Assembly (NCBI GenBank): GCA_964416305.1
Contig: CAYQDM010000009.1
Coordinates: 51,861-115,860, forward strand
Reading direction: 5' to 3'
Source of the DNA: Acidaminobacter sp964416305
GTDB lineage: Bacteria; Bacillota; Clostridia; Peptostreptococcales; Acidaminobacteraceae
Length of the DNA stretch: 64,000 nt
The notes below the pieces were generated by a model, which ran no database searches, was not told where the DNA came from, and worked only from the letters and a program-made list of their open reading frames with translations. Numbering within the stretch: position 1 is the stretch's first letter; each line of letters opens with the position of its first letter. A program made the translations under genes and the position numbers. Shown in pieces: positions 61,927-64,000 of this stretch.

Positions 61927-63363
61927 TTATTGAGACTCTGACAGTTTCAGCCAGGCGGACATTACTTTCGCCGCCACCGGAGCTGCGGCTCGGCCACCGC
62001 CTTCTCCACGGTATTCCAGCAGGACAGCCACGGCAATTTTGGGATCCTCAGCAGGGGCGAACCCGATAAACCACGCATGATCTTTGCTGTCACTTTCTGT
62101 GCTTTTTTCGTTCTGGGCGGTTCCGGTTTTCCCGGCCACCTGAACACCTGAAATCTGAGCCCGGGTTCCCGTACCTTCCTCGACGACACTGATCATCATA
62201 GATTTAAGCTGGGCAGCCGTTGATGGGCTGACCATATCATAGAGGGTCTCTGCTTCTGACTTTCTCAAAATATTGCCTTCCTCTTTTTCAACTGTTTTGA
62301 CCAAATAGGGCTGCATAATCGTGCCGTTGTTTGCTATACCGGCGGCCACCATGGCCATTTGCAGCGGAGATACCATCAACTTGCCCTGACCTATGCCAGT
62401 GGCAGCCAGTTCTGTTTTGCCCATGCCATTATCGCCAATGCGGCTGTCCGATCGCGGCAAGTCAAAGTCAAAGGACTTTGTGATCCCGGCGTCTTTCGAT
62501 TTTGCAATTAAATCCGATGCACCAATCTTCTGTGACAACTCGGCGAAATAGACATTGCTGGAAACTGTCATGGCTTTGTGCAGATCAATGTCACCGTGGG
62601 CTTTTTCGCCGGCGTTGGAGAACGTCATGCCATCAATGACTGTAGCGCCCTGGTCCACAGTTGTATAATCCGCTTTGCCGGCTTCAATGGCAGCCGCGGC
62701 TGTGATGACCTTGAAGATGGAACCCGGCGGATAAAGTCCCATAGTCGCGCGGGGAAGCAGCGGACTGTTTTCGCTTTCAATTAATGTCTTCCAATTTTCT
62801 TCTAGTTTTGAAGCGTTGGGATTGTAATCCGGGGTGGAGACCATGGCTAGAATCTCTCCCGTTTTGGGGTCCAGAGCGACAACCGCGCCATTCCGGTCAC
62901 CAAGCTGTTCTCTGGCAACGACTTGAAGCGCATGACTGATGGTCAGGCGCAGGTCATAGCCTTTTGGGGTCTCTTCTGAAAGCATCTTCTGTATTTGCTG
63001 AAAAAACTCCAGATTGGATTTTCCGATCAGTTCACTGTTATATTTCGCCTCCAGCAAAGTTTTCCCATACACAGCAGAGTTATAGCCAATGATATGAGCA
63101 TACAGCCTTTTTTCGGGATAATTCCTGATCTTTGAATTTTCTGAAGGGAGGGTCTCCGCAAGGACTTCACCATTTCTGTCAATAATCCTGCCCCGCAGAA
63201 CTTCCTCTTCCTCTGCGATCAGGCGTTTATTGAAAGCGTTGCCCATGATGTCATTTTTGCCTCTGAGTTCAAACCAGGTCAAAGACGTTATTAAAAGTCC
63301 AAAGAGCACACCCGCGAAAACAAGGCTATGCAGGATTCGGCTATTGATTGTATCCAGTTTCAA
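61927..63363 (-). CDS. Class B penicillin-binding protein (transpeptidase)
   Basis: About 478 residues: one N-terminal membrane anchor (ILHSLVFAGVLFGLLITSL), a dimerisation domain, and a transpeptidase domain with the three active-site motifs SxxK (PPGSIFKV), SxN (VSSNVYF) and KTG (GKTGTAQN). It lacks the longer N-terminal region of PBP2x and is like the PbpA type that neighbours FtsW/RodA genes. The TTG at 63363 is preferred (AAGGAGG, nine bases upstream) and overlaps the FtsW/RodA gene by about 23 bp. It crosslinks septal, elongation or spore peptidoglycan. Confidence 0.9.
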   Translation of the reverse strand: MKLDTINSRILHSLVFAGVLFGLLITSLTWFELRGKNDIMGNAFNKRLIAEEEEVLRGRIIDRNGEVLAETLPSENSKIRNYPEKRLYAHIIGYNSAVYGKTLLEAKYNSELIGKSNLEFFQQIQKMLSEETPKGYDLRLTISHALQVVAREQLGDRNGAVVALDPKTGEILAMVSTPDYNPNASKLEENWKTLIESENSPLLPRATMGLYPPGSIFKVITAAAAIEAGKADYTTVDQGATVIDGMTFSNAGEKAHGDIDLHKAMTVSSNVYFAELSQKIGASDLIAKSKDAGITKSFDFDLPRSDSRIGDNGMGKTELAATGIGQGKLMVSPLQMAMVAAGIANNGTIMQPYLVKTVEKEEGNILRKSEAETLYDMVSPSTAAQLKSMMISVVEEGTGTRAQISGVQVAGKTGTAQNEKSTESDSKDHAWFIGFAPAEDPKIAVAVLLEYRGEGGGRAAAPVAAKVMSAWLKLSESQ

Positions 63364-64000
63364 TTTGAGCCGCCTCCTTGCGAAGTATTTGGCCGGACAA
63401 TGCCTGCAGAAGTCCCAAAGTCGCAAAACTCGAAACCATGGAAGACCCTCCATAGCTGAGGAACGGCAGAGTAATCCCTGTCAGCGGAATCAGCTTAATG
63501 ACCCCGCCTATGATAATAAACGTTTGGTACGCAATTGTCATGGTCAGTCCAAAAGCGACCGCCTTCATGTATCTGTCTTCGATTCTAAGGGCAAGCTTCA
63601 TGCCTCTGTACAAGAGAATAAAAAACAGCATGATGACGGCGATCCCGCCCAGGATGCCTAGTTCTTCGCAGATGGCCGCGAAAATAAAATCTGTTCTCAC
63701 CGCAGGAATGAATTTGGGATACCCCATGCCCAAACCGCTTCCGAAAAAGCCTCCTGAACCAATGGCAAAGAGCGACTGTGTAATCTGATAGCCTGTGCCG
63801 CCTGTGTCGATCCAAGGATTAAGCCAGGTATCGACGCGAACCTCAATGTGACTCACCGTCTTAAAAGCAACAAATCCGAGCAACGTCACGATCCCCAAAT
63901 TATAGACCGTGAAGAGGATGTCGCGTTCGAAGACATAGATAAAAGTCAGGTAAACGCCAAAAATCAGCATGGCAGTCCCAAACTCCCGTTGAATCGCAAA
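63341..64000 (-). CDS. FtsW/RodA/SpoVE-family glycosyltransferase, 3' part
   Basis: The C-terminal part of a SEDS-family peptidoglycan polymerase; the gene begins beyond base 64000, and the frame is open to the edge (REFGTAMLIFG resembles the QPDLGTA motif). Several membrane helices and PLTGITLPFLSYGGSSM, the SEDS signature, are seen. It partners the class B PBP encoded just downstream. Confidence 0.92.
   Translation of the reverse strand, partial: FAIQREFGTAMLIFGVYLTFIYVFERDILFTVYNLGIVTLLGFVAFKTVSHIEVRVDTWLNPWIDTGGTGYQITQSLFAIGSGGFFGSGLGMGYPKFIPAVRTDFIFAAICEELGILGGIAVIMLFFILLYRGMKLALRIEDRYMKAVAFGLTMTIAYQTFIIIGGVIKLIPLTGITLPFLSYGGSSMVSSFATLGLLQALSGQILRKEAAQIETGYNQ

Overview
The window reads as the chromosome of an anaerobic, mid-GC Gram-positive bacterium of the class Clostridia. 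The support is a T-box leader on valS, Bacillus-type LexA boxes (GAAC-N4-GTTC), Enterococcus hirae-like V/A-type ATPase gene order, an oxygen-sensitive Fe-S L-serine dehydratase, a tungsten-type aldehyde:ferredoxin oxidoreductase with its ferredoxin, and an apparent selenocysteine protein. I cannot assign a genus from sequence alone; amino-acid fermenters of the Acidaminobacter/Fusibacter type would fit. No rRNA, tRNA, CRISPR array, insertion sequence or phage gene was seen.

Layout. 1-380: end of a DUF4364-like regulator. 597-8100 (minus): ten-gene Mrp/Mbh-type cation/proton antiporter operon (E, F, G, DUF4040, MbhE-like, B, C and three large ND-type subunits). It is preceded by a near-consensus sigma-54 promoter, a paired enhancer-like repeat and a sigma-54 activator gene. 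10470-14928: valS-folC behind a T-box. 15055-18056: a small hypothetical gene, then an AT-rich DUF1538 transporter/PII-like pair in which the DUF1538 gene is interrupted at a T8 run. 18134-20178: PspC-PspC-LiaF-like envelope genes. 20368-26099: sdaAB/sdaAA, a peptidoglycan-binding protein, tcdA, pepT and a class IV aminotransferase. 26318-30843: ABC exporter with a large exported partner. 31088-36897: LexA-controlled dinB, a LexA-controlled small protein, and a YhaO/YhaN-like nuclease pair. 37212-40464: an unknown membrane protein and rsgA with a long leader. 40514-41800: low-complexity intergenic DNA with 8-bp and 18-bp tandem repeats. 41816-49028: an unusual coupled three-gene operon of a flavoprotein, a malate/lactate-dehydrogenase-like protein and a giant HD / repeat / nucleotidyltransferase / phosphoribosyltransferase fusion. 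49175-58051: complete V/A-ATPase operon ending in a glutaredoxin whose first active-site Cys codon is TGA, followed by a SECIS-like hairpin. 58208-61181: AOR, ferredoxin and MoaD-like carrier behind a probable molybdenum/tungsten-cofactor riboswitch. 61353-64000: SOUL protein, a class B penicillin-binding protein and the end of an FtsW/RodA gene.

How it fits together. The ATPase c-subunit keeps the sodium-ligand residues known from E. hirae NtpK, and the Mrp-like complex exchanges cations for protons, so sodium bioenergetics is the main theme. AOR, ferredoxin and MoaD-like carrier form a cofactor-regulated redox module. The best candidates for new biology are the 41816-49028 operon, the selenocysteine glutaredoxin attached to the ATPase operon, and sigma-54 control of the Mrp-like operon.
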